Positions 7,991-16,456 of a stretch of DNA of 64,000 nucleotides are shown in pieces. Position 1 is the stretch's first letter. Each line of letters begins with the position of its first letter. Under the pieces are notes generated by a model, which had not been told where the DNA came from, ran no database searches, and saw only the letters and a program-made list of their open reading frames with translations. The position numbers and the translations under genes are program-made. Source of the DNA: Lachnospiraceae bacterium UBA1818 (GTDB lineage: Bacteria; Bacillota; Clostridia; Lachnospirales; Lachnospiraceae); NCBI GenBank assembly GCA_904419285.1, contig CAJFQZ010000015.1:1-64000 (forward strand), in the 5' to 3' direction.

Positions 7991-8485
7991 TTGAGAAACA
8001 GAGCGGCGTATTTTGGTGTATTTACTGCATTGGCCCTGATCCTCAGCTATGTGGAGATGCTGATCCCCGTGAATTTTGGGATTCAGGGAGCAAAGCTGGG
8101 ACTGGCAAATCTGGTGATCGTTATCGTGCTGTACAAAACGGACTGGAAGGAAGCACTGCTTTTGTCCGCAGTGAGGATCCTTCTGTCCGGTTTTATTTTT
8201 GGGAACCTGTTCGGCATCCTGTACAGTCTGTCGGGCGGTGTCCTGAGCCTTGTACTGATGGCCCTGCTGAAAAAGAGTGACAGGTTCAGCGTTGTGGGCG
8301 TGAGCATAGCCGGAGGGGTGAGCCACAATATCGGACAGCTCTGCACAGCGATGCTCGTCGTCGAGACATACCAGGTGGGGTATTATCTTCCGGCGCTTCT
8401 CGCCGCGGGCGCCCTGACGGGATTTCTCATCGGGATCATCTCGCAGGGAGTCCTGAGAAGGCTCCGGGGATTCCGGTTCGTTTAA
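7991..8485 (+). CDS. Gx transporter family membrane protein (Hpre_diP_synt_I type)
   Basis: A 164-residue integral membrane protein with about five helices, of the family once called heptaprenyl diphosphate synthase component I. Visible motifs are NFGIQGAKLGLANLVIV, RILLSGFIFGNLFGILYSLSGG and GGVSHNIGQL, resembling ECF S-component-like permeases. TTG at 7991 (MRNRAAYF) is the likely start with GAGAGG upstream. It is 36 bp after the NusG-II gene and presumably in the same operon. The transported substrate is not known. A direct part in quinone synthesis, as the old name implies, is not supported by the sequence. Confidence 0.78.
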   Translation: MRNRAAYFGVFTALALILSYVEMLIPVNFGIQGAKLGLANLVIVIVLYKTDWKEALLLSAVRILLSGFIFGNLFGILYSLSGGVLSLVLMALLKKSDRFSVVGVSIAGGVSHNIGQLCTAMLVVETYQVGYYLPALLAAGALTGFLIGIISQGVLRRLRGFRFV

Positions 8486-8504
8486 GAACAGAAAGAGGTA
8501 GACC

Positions 8505-9119
8505 ATGATTTCATACGTAAGGGGAGAACTGGCGGCAGTGGAAGCAGACAAGGCAGTTGTGGATGTGGGCGGCATCGGGTATGCCGTGTTCATGCCGCAG
8601 CAGTCATTGGCGCTTCTGCCGCCGGCTGGAAGTGAAGTGAAGATTCATACATATCTCAATGTAAGAGAGGATGCAGTGCAGTTATTCGGTTTTTTGACCC
8701 GGGATGATCTGGAGATCTTCCGGCTCGTGATCGGAGTCAGCGGAATCGGACCAAAGGGGGGACTGAATATTCTGTCCTGTCTTTCTCCGGATGAACTGCG
8801 GTTCGCAGTCATGTCGGGAGATGTCAAGGCGATCTCCGCCGCCCCGGGGATCGGCAGGAAGACGGCGGAGAAACTGATCGTTGAGCTGAAGGATAAGCTG
8901 AAGATAGAGGATCTGCTGGACCACGCGGCGCATGGCGGTGACGGACCGGATGTGGTATCCGGAGGGGCGTCGGACAGCGGTATGCAGGCGGAAGCCGTGC
9001 AGGCTCTTGTGGCGCTGGGATATGGAAGCGCAGAGAGTATGCGGGCCGTGAAGAAGACCTCGACGGAGTGCACTACGGTGGAGGATATCCTGAAAGAAGC
9101 TTTGAAGTTTCTGTTTTAA
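8505..9119 (+). CDS. ruvA: Holliday junction branch migration protein RuvA
   Basis: A 204-residue RuvA, the tetramer that binds four-way DNA junctions and loads the RuvB motor. Domain I begins MISYVRGELAAVE. Two helix-hairpin-helix motifs are visible: GVSGIGPKGGLNIL near residue 75 and APGIGRKTAEKLI near 110. The C-terminal domain III (about 150-204), which contacts RuvB, is present. AAAGAGG lies upstream of ATG 8505. ruvB follows after 32 bp. No ruvC is in the window; recU, the Firmicute resolvase, lies at 33.9 kb. Confidence 0.96.
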   Translation: MISYVRGELAAVEADKAVVDVGGIGYAVFMPQQSLALLPPAGSEVKIHTYLNVREDAVQLFGFLTRDDLEIFRLVIGVSGIGPKGGLNILSCLSPDELRFAVMSGDVKAISAAPGIGRKTAEKLIVELKDKLKIEDLLDHAAHGGDGPDVVSGGASDSGMQAEAVQALVALGYGSAESMRAVKKTSTECTTVEDILKEALKFLF

Positions 9120-9151
9120 TACGCATATGGCAGACAGATCAGAGGTAGAAC

Positions 9152-10159
9152 ATGAAGAAACGAATCATAACAACAGAAAACCTGGAAGAGGATATTAAGA
9201 TAGAAGGACAGCTGCGGCCGCAGTATTTGGAAGACTATATCGGACAGGCGAAGGCGAAGGAGACGCTGAAGATCTATATCGAGGCAGCGAAGGCCAGGGG
9301 AGAGGCGCTGGACCATGTACTTTTCTACGGGCCGCCGGGGCTTGGAAAAACGACATTGGCGGGAATCATCGCGAATGAAATGGGCGTCAATCTGAAAGTG
9401 ACTTCCGGTCCGGCCATCGAGAAGCCGGGCGAGATCGCTGCCATACTGAACAGCCTTCAGGAGAATGATGTCCTGTTCGTGGATGAGATCCACCGCCTGA
9501 ACCGGCAGGTTGAGGAGGTCCTGTATCCCGCAATGGAAGACTATGCCATTGATATTATGATCGGGAAAGGCGCCAGTGCCAGGTCCATCCGCCTGAATCT
9601 CCCGAAGTTTACTCTTGTGGGAGCAACGACAAGAGCGGGGATGCTCACTGCGCCGCTACGCGACCGTTTCGGAGTGGTGAGCCGGCTGGAGTTTTATACG
9701 GATGAGGAGCTTAAGACGATCATCCAGCGCTCAGCCAGTGTGCTCCATGTGGAGATCGAGGAAGAGGGTGCTCTGGAACTGGCCAGACGGTCCAGAGGCA
9801 CGCCGCGTCTGGCGAACAGACTGCTCAAGCGGGTCAGAGATTTTGCACAGGTCAAGTACGACGGAAGGATCACGAGAAAGGTGGCGGATTATGCCCTTGA
9901 CCTTCTGGATGTGGACAAGTACGGGCTGGATCATATTGACCGCAGCATCCTTCTGACGATGATCGAGAAGTTTCAGGGCGGCCCGGTGGGGCTGGATACA
10001 CTTGCAGCGGCGATCTCGGAGGATGCGGGCACACTGGAGGACGTCTACGAACCCTATCTGCTGAAGAACGGGTTTATCCAGCGCACGCCCCGCGGGCGTG
10101 TTGTGACAGAGCTTGCCTACACCCATCTGGGGATTCCTTCTCCGCTCGAAGAAGGATGA
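9152..10159 (+). CDS. ruvB: Holliday junction branch migration ATPase RuvB
   Basis: A 335-residue AAA+ helicase subunit that drives branch migration with RuvA. Walker [10 protein letters not shown] is at about residues 60-68, Walker [11 protein letters not shown] at about 107-116, and sensor GATTRAGML at about 155. The C-terminal winged-helix contains [10 protein letters not shown] and ends [16 protein letters not shown], as usual. Length matches the family. AGAGGTAGAAC precedes the ATG. Confidence 0.97.
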   Translation: MKKRIITTENLEEDIKIEGQLRPQYLEDYIGQAKAKETLKIYIEAAKARGEALDHVLFYGPPGLGKTTLAGIIANEMGVNLKVTSGPAIEKPGEIAAILNSLQENDVLFVDEIHRLNRQVEEVLYPAMEDYAIDIMIGKGASARSIRLNLPKFTLVGATTRAGMLTAPLRDRFGVVSRLEFYTDEELKTIIQRSASVLHVEIEEEGALELARRSRGTPRLANRLLKRVRDFAQVKYDGRITRKVADYALDLLDVDKYGLDHIDRSILLTMIEKFQGGPVGLDTLAAAISEDAGTLEDVYEPYLLKNGFIQRTPRGRVVTELAYTHLGIPSPLEEG

Positions 10160-10238
10160 AACCGTGAGAAAGATTCCGGCGGCGGGATTGCAGCAGTTCA
10201 GCCCGCTGCCCTGGATTTCCCATTTATTGAAAAAACAG

Positions 10239-10267
10239 TTGGTTTTTGCTGGTAAATAGTTTATAAT
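10239..10267 (+). promoter_or_regulatory. Sigma-A type promoter of zapA
   Basis: TTGGTT (10239-10244) and TATAAT (10262-10267) are separated by 17 bp, 28 bp upstream of the zapA start. The 80 bp between ruvB and this promoter hold only a GC-rich hairpin without a T-run. Confidence 0.75.
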
Positions 10268-10295
10268 AGCTTTTAAGAAACGCAAGGAGGATGCT

Positions 10296-10706
10296 ATGAG
10301 TTCAGCAAAACATTTTACGGAAGTATTAATCGGGGGCAAGGTATATACCCTCAGCGGCTTTGAAGGTGAAGAATATCTTCAGAAAGTGTCTTCCTATCTG
10401 AACCATAAGATAACAGAGTGTGCGAACAGCGAGGGGTACAGAAAGCAGAGTGCGGATACGAGGAATGTGCTTCTTGCACTGAATATCGCAGATGACTATT
10501 TTAAGGCGAAGAAGCAGGGAGATTCCCTTGAGAACGATATTGAACTGAAAGACAAGGAAATGTATGATCTGAAGCATGAACTGATCTCCGCACAGATCAA
10601 GCTGGAGAACGCGGAGAAGGAACTTGCAAAGATGAAGGAAGAGAACAACGATCTTCAGATGCAGATCGTAAAACTGGAAACAGAGATGAAAAACCGGAGA
10701 AGGTAG
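10296..10706 (+). CDS. zapA: Cell division protein ZapA
   Basis: A 136-residue ZapA, which bundles FtsZ filaments at the division site. The N-terminal globular part has the family pattern TEVLIGGKVYTLSGFEGEEYLQKVSSYL, broken here at about residues 6-33. The C-terminal half (about residues 75-134) is a long charged coiled coil. AAGGAGG lies seven bases before ATG 10296. It has its own promoter and is followed by a hairpin before the U32 gene. Confidence 0.9.
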   Translation: MSSAKHFTEVLIGGKVYTLSGFEGEEYLQKVSSYLNHKITECANSEGYRKQSADTRNVLLALNIADDYFKAKKQGDSLENDIELKDKEMYDLKHELISAQIKLENAEKELAKMKEENNDLQMQIVKLETEMKNRRR

Positions 10707-10712
10707 TGATGG

Positions 10713-10743
10713 ATAGGCTGTCAGAAACGACAGCCTATTTCAT
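10713..10743 (+). terminator. Hairpin, probable terminator after zapA
   Basis: A perfect 10-bp stem ATAGGCTGTC/GACAGCCTAT with a six-base loop is followed by only a short TTCATT tract. Termination may be partial, allowing read-through to the U32 gene. Confidence 0.6.
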
Positions 10744-10793
10744 TAACGGGGAATCGGACGATAAAACGGAAGCGGTGAGGAAAGGTCGAAGAG

Positions 10794-13214
10794 ATGACGG
10801 AAAATACAGATAACAGAAAAATGAACAGGCAGATCGAAATACTTGCGCCGGCAGGCTCCTATGACTGCTTCAGGGCGGCGGTCTGCGCCGGCGCGGATGC
10901 TGTCTATGCGGGCGGTCCCCGGTTCGGAGCGCGCGCTTATGCGGATAATTTTACAGAGGAGGAGCTGCTGTGTGCGGTAAAAGAAGCGCATCTTCACGGC
11001 TGCCGATTCTATCTGACGGTAAATACGCTGCTGAAGGATGAAGAGATCGATACACTGTATGATTATCTGGCTCCCCTCTATGAGGCAGGGCTGGATGCAG
11101 TCATCGTACAGGATATCGGCGTGTTCGAAGCGGTCAGGAAGTGGTTCCCGGAGATGGATATCCACGCAAGCACGCAGATGACGGCGGCAAATGTGTACGG
11201 TGCAAGATTCCTTGAAAAGAACGGGGCGAGGAGAATCGTTCCGGCAAGAGAGCTGTCACTGGAGGAGATAAGAAGCATCAGAGAGGGGACCGGCCTGGAG
11301 ATTGAATGTTTTGTCCATGGAGCGCTGTGCTACTGTTATTCCGGACAGTGCCTCCTGAGCAGCCTCCTGGGCGGAAGAAGTGGAAACCGGGGACAGTGCG
11401 CGCAGCCCTGCCGCCTTCCCTACACAGTGGCCGGAAAGAAGCAGTATTTTCTGAGCCTGAAGGATATATGCACCCTGGAGCTGATCCCGGAGCTTGTGGA
11501 AGCCGGCATCGATTCTTTTAAGATCGAGGGGAGGATGAAGAGTCCTGAGTATGTGGCGGCAGTTACCGCAATGTACAGAAAATATACAGATCTGTATCTG
11601 AACAGAGGAAAGAAGCAGTTCTCTGTCCGTCCGGAAGACAGGGAGATGCTTATGGATCTGTACAACAGAGGCGGAGCGCATACAGGATATTACCAGCGGC
11701 ATAATGGAAGAGAAATGCTTGCCCTGGACCGTCCGAACCACGCTGGGGTGAACGCAGTGAGAGTGACGGAGCAGCGGGGAAGAGAAGTCCGTGGAACCAC
11801 ACTCACAGAACTGCATAAGGGAGATGTCCTGCAGACCGGGAAAGGAAAGGAAAACCATACTCTGGGCAGCCCGGTGGGAAAGGGAGGCACGGTCACTTTT
11901 CTTGTGCCGAAGGGATCCCGTTTCAGGACTGGAACTATTGTGCGCAGGATCCGGAATGAGCAGCTTATCAGGAAGCTGGATGAAACCTATGTCTTTGCGG
12001 ACAGGAAGGAGCAGATCAGCGGAAAACTCGTGCTGTCCCTGCACAGCCCTGCAGTGCTGACCGTGAGCTACAGAGGCGTTTCTTTTACTGCAGAGACGGA
12101 GGAGCGCGTAGAGGCTGCTCAGAAGCGGCCCCTGGATGAAGAGGAAGTGCGCAGCCGCATGAAGAAGACCGGCAATTCTCCATTCTGTTTTGAAGAGCTG
12201 GAGCTTGTGATGGACCGGCAGGTTTTTCTTCCGGTTCAGCAGCTGAACACTCTGAGAAGAGAGGCTCTCGCAGGACTGGAAGAAGCCATTGCGGAAGAGT
12301 TCAGGCGCGGGCCGGGAAAAAAAGAGGAGGAACCCTGTGCGGAACAAGAAAGGAAGACAGCGGCGGGCCGGGAAGGTGCTGCGCCGTTTTCCGTGCTGAC
12401 AGAGACAGAGGAGCAGCTCAGAGCTGTTGCAGAGTGGATCGGAAGAAAGCGCGGCGCAGTCCAGAGGATCTATGCGGAGTGCGGTATGAGAGCGGATTTC
12501 TTCCGAAACCAGGGCGTCAGGGAGTTCTTTGAAAAACTGCGGGAGAGCGGTGTGGGAGTATTCCCTGCGATGCCTCATATTTTCCGTCAGAATGCCGCGG
12601 ATCAATATGAGCGCGAGTTCGGATGGATCCAAAGCTTCCCCATGGATGGCATCCTGGTGAGGAATTATGATACGATCCAGTTCCTGAGAGAACATGGATT
12701 TGACAAACCGGTGATCTTGGACCATAATCTATATGTATTTAACCGGTATGGAAAAAGATTCTGGCGGGAAGACGGTACAGCTGAATTCACTGCTCCGCTG
12801 GAACTTAACGAAGGCGAACTTTCGAGGCTCGGGATCTCCGATGCCGAGCTGATCGTATACGGACATATCCCGGTCATGCTCTCGGCCCAGTGCCTTGTCA
12901 ATACGGCTTCCGGATGTACGGGAAAGCCCGGGATCACGTTTCTGACTGACCGGTATAAAAAGAAATTTCCGGTAAGGAACTGCTGCAGGTTCTGCTATAA
13001 CATTATCTATAACTCCGAGCCTCTGTATCTGGGCGCCCAGGCGGAGAAGATCAGAGCTCTGTGCCCGAAGCGGCTGAGGCTGCAGTTCAGTACAGAGAGC
13101 GGGAGAGAGACATCAGAGATCCTGGAGCTGGCAGATCGCGCTTTCGCGTCATCCGGAGAAATTGTCCCGGATTTTTCTTATACTCAGGGGCATTTTAAAA
13201 GAGGAATAATATAA
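10794..13214 (+). CDS. U32 family (RlhA/TrhP-like) protein with C-terminal DUF3656
   Basis: An 806-residue member of the long U32 family. The N-terminal TIM-barrel-like half starts IEILAPAGSYDCFRAAVCAG and contains FVHGALCYCYSGQCLLSS and GNRGQCAQPCR (about residues 173-205), whose cysteines are the conserved Fe-S cluster region. The C-terminal half has a second Cys group, RNCCRFCYN, near residue 737. Although named peptidases, characterised relatives (RlhA, TrhP) hydroxylate RNA bases using prephenate, so RNA modification is the likely role. ATG 10794 gives a reasonable but not strongly marked start. Confidence 0.85.
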   Translation: MTENTDNRKMNRQIEILAPAGSYDCFRAAVCAGADAVYAGGPRFGARAYADNFTEEELLCAVKEAHLHGCRFYLTVNTLLKDEEIDTLYDYLAPLYEAGLDAVIVQDIGVFEAVRKWFPEMDIHASTQMTAANVYGARFLEKNGARRIVPARELSLEEIRSIREGTGLEIECFVHGALCYCYSGQCLLSSLLGGRSGNRGQCAQPCRLPYTVAGKKQYFLSLKDICTLELIPELVEAGIDSFKIEGRMKSPEYVAAVTAMYRKYTDLYLNRGKKQFSVRPEDREMLMDLYNRGGAHTGYYQRHNGREMLALDRPNHAGVNAVRVTEQRGREVRGTTLTELHKGDVLQTGKGKENHTLGSPVGKGGTVTFLVPKGSRFRTGTIVRRIRNEQLIRKLDETYVFADRKEQISGKLVLSLHSPAVLTVSYRGVSFTAETEERVEAAQKRPLDEEEVRSRMKKTGNSPFCFEELELVMDRQVFLPVQQLNTLRREALAGLEEAIAEEFRRGPGKKEEEPCAEQERKTAAGREGAAPFSVLTETEEQLRAVAEWIGRKRGAVQRIYAECGMRADFFRNQGVREFFEKLRESGVGVFPAMPHIFRQNAADQYEREFGWIQSFPMDGILVRNYDTIQFLREHGFDKPVILDHNLYVFNRYGKRFWREDGTAEFTAPLELNEGELSRLGISDAELIVYGHIPVMLSAQCLVNTASGCTGKPGITFLTDRYKKKFPVRNCCRFCYNIIYNSEPLYLGAQAEKIRALCPKRLRLQFSTESGRETSEILELADRAFASSGEIVPDFSYTQGHFKRGII

Positions 13215-13227
13215 AGCAGGTGAAAAA

Positions 13228-14703
13228 GTGGTCAACATAATTATTCAGATATCAAAATACCTAATCATTATCCTTATGGCGGCTTATACGTTTTCCTGTT
13301 TCTCTATCTTTACACAGAGTTACGAGGATGAAGAAAAGCGGACGCTGATCGTGCAGGATGTGCTGATGTTCCTGCTGCAGCTTACGGCATTCACGGCAAT
13401 GTACCTGGCTACGGATGACATCAGAGTCCTGTTCATCTATGCGGCGCTGGCAGTTGTCCTGCTGGCGGTGATCCTTCTGTACAATCTGATCTATCCGAAT
13501 GTCTCCAGGCTTGTTGTGAACAATATGTGCATGCTGATCACAGCCGGCATGATCATGATCACAAGGCTGTCTTCGGATAATCCGACTCCCTATGGGAGCT
13601 CGGTGAGGCAGCTTGTCTTTATCATTGTAGGGATCATATTCGGCCTTGTCGTTCCTGTACTGATCCGTAAGCTGACATTCCTTGATCAGTGGACTTACGT
13701 CTATGCGGGAGTGGGCGGGGCGGCGCTTCTGGCGGTCGCACTGTTTGCGGGAAGATCCGGCGGAGCGAAACTGAGTTTTGATCTTGGACCGGTCAATATA
13801 CAGCCGTCAGAATTTGTAAAGATCCTGTTTGTTTTCTTCGTTGCCGCAAGTCTGAAGAAATCAACGGAGTTCAAGAACGTAGTCGTCACTACTGCAATCG
13901 CGGCGGCTCATGTGCTCATTCTTGTGGTTTCTACAGATTTGGGAGCCGCCCTGATCTTTTTTATAGTGTATCTTATCATGCTGTACGTGGCGACGCGCCA
14001 GCCTCTGTATGCGCTCGCGGGCATTGCGGCGGGATGCGGGGCTGCCGTGGTCGGATATCATCTGTTTTCGCATATACAGGTCAGGGTAGAAGCGTGGCAG
14101 GATCCTTTTGCCGCTTACAGCGAAGGCGGATATCAGATCGCACAGTCGCTTTTTGCGATCGGGAGCGGAAGCTGGTTCGGAACGGGCCTGTTCCAGGGAC
14201 AGCCTGATACGATCCCTGTAGCGGAGACAGACCTTATCTTCTCGGCGGTCACGGAAGAGATGGGTGTGATCTTCTCATTGTGCCTGATCCTGATCTGCGT
14301 GAGCTGTTATGTGATGTTCCTGAATATTGCGATGGAGCTGAAAAATCAATTCTATAAGCTGGTGGCCCTGGGACTCGGGACATGCTATGTGTTCCAGGTG
14401 TTCCTGCAGATCGGCGGCGTGACGAAGTTTATCCCTCTGACCGGACTTACCCTTCCGCTTGTGAGCTACGGCGGAAGTTCCATGCTCAGTACAATGATCA
14501 TGTTCGGCATCATCCAGGGATTGTATATCCTCCGGGAGGATGAAGAGGCGGAGATAGAGAAAAAGAAAGAAAGGGAGTTAAGAGATGGATCGGGAAAGAC
14601 GACCAGACAGAACAAGGCAAAGAGCAGACCGAGATTCGAGGAAGTCCCGAAACAGAGGACGCGTCAAAAGCAAAGAGCGCGCACAAAACAAAGAGTTCGC
14701 TAG
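13228..14703 (+). CDS. FtsW/RodA/SpoVE-family SEDS peptidoglycan glycosyltransferase
   Basis: A 491-residue membrane protein with about ten to twelve helices. SEDS features are GPVNIQPSEFVKILF near residue 190, the conserved Asp in AETDLIFSAVTEEMG near residue 331, and PLTGLTLPLVSYGGSSM near 412. SEDS proteins polymerise lipid II together with a class B PBP, which is the next gene. GTG 13228 follows AGCAGGTGAAA. The last 40 residues form a very basic cytoplasmic tail rich in Lys, Arg and Gln, encoded by DNA that also encodes the PBP N-terminus in another frame (119-bp overlap). Confidence 0.9.
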   Translation: MVNIIIQISKYLIIILMAAYTFSCFSIFTQSYEDEEKRTLIVQDVLMFLLQLTAFTAMYLATDDIRVLFIYAALAVVLLAVILLYNLIYPNVSRLVVNNMCMLITAGMIMITRLSSDNPTPYGSSVRQLVFIIVGIIFGLVVPVLIRKLTFLDQWTYVYAGVGGAALLAVALFAGRSGGAKLSFDLGPVNIQPSEFVKILFVFFVAASLKKSTEFKNVVVTTAIAAAHVLILVVSTDLGAALIFFIVYLIMLYVATRQPLYALAGIAAGCGAAVVGYHLFSHIQVRVEAWQDPFAAYSEGGYQIAQSLFAIGSGSWFGTGLFQGQPDTIPVAETDLIFSAVTEEMGVIFSLCLILICVSCYVMFLNIAMELKNQFYKLVALGLGTCYVFQVFLQIGGVTKFIPLTGLTLPLVSYGGSSMLSTMIMFGIIQGLYILREDEEAEIEKKKERELRDGSGKTTRQNKAKSRPRFEEVPKQRTRQKQRARTKQRVR

Positions 14704-16090
14704 AGTCACTTATTTCTTTGTGATCCTTTTTATCGCCCTGATGGGATATCTTGTATATTTTACCGCGGTGAGGGCGCGCCGCGTTGTGAACAGTCCGTAC
14801 AATCAGAGACAGGATGCGTTTGCCGAGAGGGTCGTGCGGGGAGATATCGTGGACCGCAGCGGCAATGTCCTGGCGACGACGGACGTTGCGGAGGATGGGA
14901 CGGAGACGAGAAGTTATCCCTATGGTTCCGTTTTCGCTCACGTAGTCGGATACAGCGACAAAGATCTGGGGACGACAGGTCTGGAATCGGTCGAGAATTT
15001 TGAGCTTCTCACTTCCAATGCCTTTTTTATGGAAAAACTGCAGAATGAATTCAGCGGTTCGAAAAACATCGGCGATACTGTGGTGACCACACTGGATGCT
15101 GACCTTCAGCAGGAAGCGTACAATGCTCTCGGAGACAACAAGGGCGCCGTGGTCGTGATGGAAGCGGATACAGGGAAGATCCTTTCTATGGTCTCGAAGC
15201 CGGATTATGATCCGAACTATATCGTGAGCGACTGGTCCACTCTGAACACGGATGAGGAGAACAGTCCTCTCCTGAACAGGGCGACACAGGGCTCTTATGC
15301 GCCGGGGTCTACGTTTAAGATCGTGACGACGCTCGCCTTTATGAGGCAGAACGCGGATTATGCCAATTATACTTATGACTGTATCGGAGAGATCACAACA
15401 GGGGATACGACGATCCACTGCTTTGGCGGGACAGCCCATGGGTACGAGGACCTGAGGTCTTCCATCGCAAACTCCTGTAATTCCTCCTTTGCCCATATCG
15501 GAACGCTGCTGGACATCTCCGGATACCGGGATACTGCGGAGGCCCTGCTGTTCAACAAGGAGCTTCCTTCTGTGCTGGGATATACAAAGAGTTCTTTTGC
15601 CCTGACAGAGGATTCGTCGGAGGCAGAGGTGATGATGACTGCCATGGGACAGGGCAAGACAACAGTGAGCCCGTATCACATGGCGCTGATCACTCAGGCG
15701 ATCGCCAATGACGGAGTACTGATGGAGCCTTATCTTGTTGACAGCGTGACGAATTATACAGGAACCGAGATCCGCAGGAATGTACCGAAGAGTTACAAAA
15801 GACTGATGACCACGGATGAGGCGGCCCAGCTGAGAGAATACATGACGGCCGTGGTCGAAGAGGGGACAGGTTCGGTCCTGAGCGGGAGCAGTTACACCGC
15901 GGCGGGGAAAACCGGTACCGCGGAGTACAGTCTTTCGGATGGAGAGAAAACCCATTCCTGGTTTATGGGATTTACCAATGTAGATGATCCGGAACTGGTC
16001 ATCAGTGTGATCACGGAGGGATCGGACGGAAGCGCCAGCGGAAAAGCGGTTGTGATCGCCAAGCAGATTCTTGATTCATATTATAACTGA
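14585..16090 (+). CDS. Class B penicillin-binding protein (transpeptidase), PbpA-like
   Basis: A 501-residue cell-wall transpeptidase. A highly basic cytoplasmic N-terminus (residues 1-40) precedes one membrane helix (about 43-63). The short N-terminal pedestal has RGDIVDRSGNVLATT. The catalytic domain has the SxxK motif STFK near residue 241, the SxN motif SCN near 298, and KTGTAEYS near 441. Length and SEDS partner resemble the RodA-PbpA pair. ATG 14585 has a very good AAGGGAG site seven bases upstream, although it lies 119 bp inside the preceding gene. Confidence 0.92.
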   Translation: MDRERRPDRTRQRADRDSRKSRNRGRVKSKERAQNKEFARVTYFFVILFIALMGYLVYFTAVRARRVVNSPYNQRQDAFAERVVRGDIVDRSGNVLATTDVAEDGTETRSYPYGSVFAHVVGYSDKDLGTTGLESVENFELLTSNAFFMEKLQNEFSGSKNIGDTVVTTLDADLQQEAYNALGDNKGAVVVMEADTGKILSMVSKPDYDPNYIVSDWSTLNTDEENSPLLNRATQGSYAPGSTFKIVTTLAFMRQNADYANYTYDCIGEITTGDTTIHCFGGTAHGYEDLRSSIANSCNSSFAHIGTLLDISGYRDTAEALLFNKELPSVLGYTKSSFALTEDSSEAEVMMTAMGQGKTTVSPYHMALITQAIANDGVLMEPYLVDSVTNYTGTEIRRNVPKSYKRLMTTDEAAQLREYMTAVVEEGTGSVLSGSSYTAAGKTGTAEYSLSDGEKTHSWFMGFTNVDDPELVISVITEGSDGSASGKAVVIAKQILDSYYN

Positions 16091-16105
16091 CGGGGATGAC
16101 TGGAC

Positions 16106-16456
16106 ATGCAGGTGAAGTTTTACTGTGATCTATATATCAGTGAAAACTGGATGAATAAAAAGCGGAAGATAATGGCAAGACTACAGAAGAACAGGCTTCA
16201 GCCTGCGGTTTATGTCATCGCGCTGTCGCAGGGAGAACAGAATCAGCTTGAGATCTTTTCTGCCATGCTGATGAAGCAGCATGTTTTTGACGACAAGGAA
16301 CTTTTTGTCGTGGGAATCGCGGACGGATATCTGGATGCGCTCTATCTTGTGGAAGAGATGACAGAGGAGGCGTACCGGGAGACCGGAGATGCTGATATCC
16401 GCCGCTGGATTCTCCGGCGGCAGCATGAATATGACGGGACGGAGCGGAAATACTGA
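16106..16456 (+). CDS. Conserved hypothetical protein, 116 aa
   Basis: I do not recognise this family. The protein is soluble-looking, with a basic N-terminal stretch (MNKKRKIMARLQKNRLQP, about residues 16-33), then hydrophobic beta/alpha segments (AVYVIALSQ, ELFVVGIADGYLDALYLVEEM). The alternation suggests a small alpha/beta domain. Start alternatives are ATG 16106 and in-frame ATG 16151; neither has a strong ribosome-binding site. It lies between the PBP gene and a DUF2953 gene whose ATG overlaps its TGA by one base, so the two are probably co-translated. Confidence 0.65.
   Translation: MQVKFYCDLYISENWMNKKRKIMARLQKNRLQPAVYVIALSQGEQNQLEIFSAMLMKQHVFDDKELFVVGIADGYLDALYLVEEMTEEAYRETGDADIRRWILRRQHEYDGTERKY

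Noticed and set aside
14510-15955. 481-codon open frame on the minus strand
   Set aside because: It is antisense to the PBP gene, which has all catalytic motifs. Its composition is rich in Arg, His and Ile without recognisable domains, and it has no ribosome-binding site. The same holds for long minus frames at 11256-12725 and 18841-20292.
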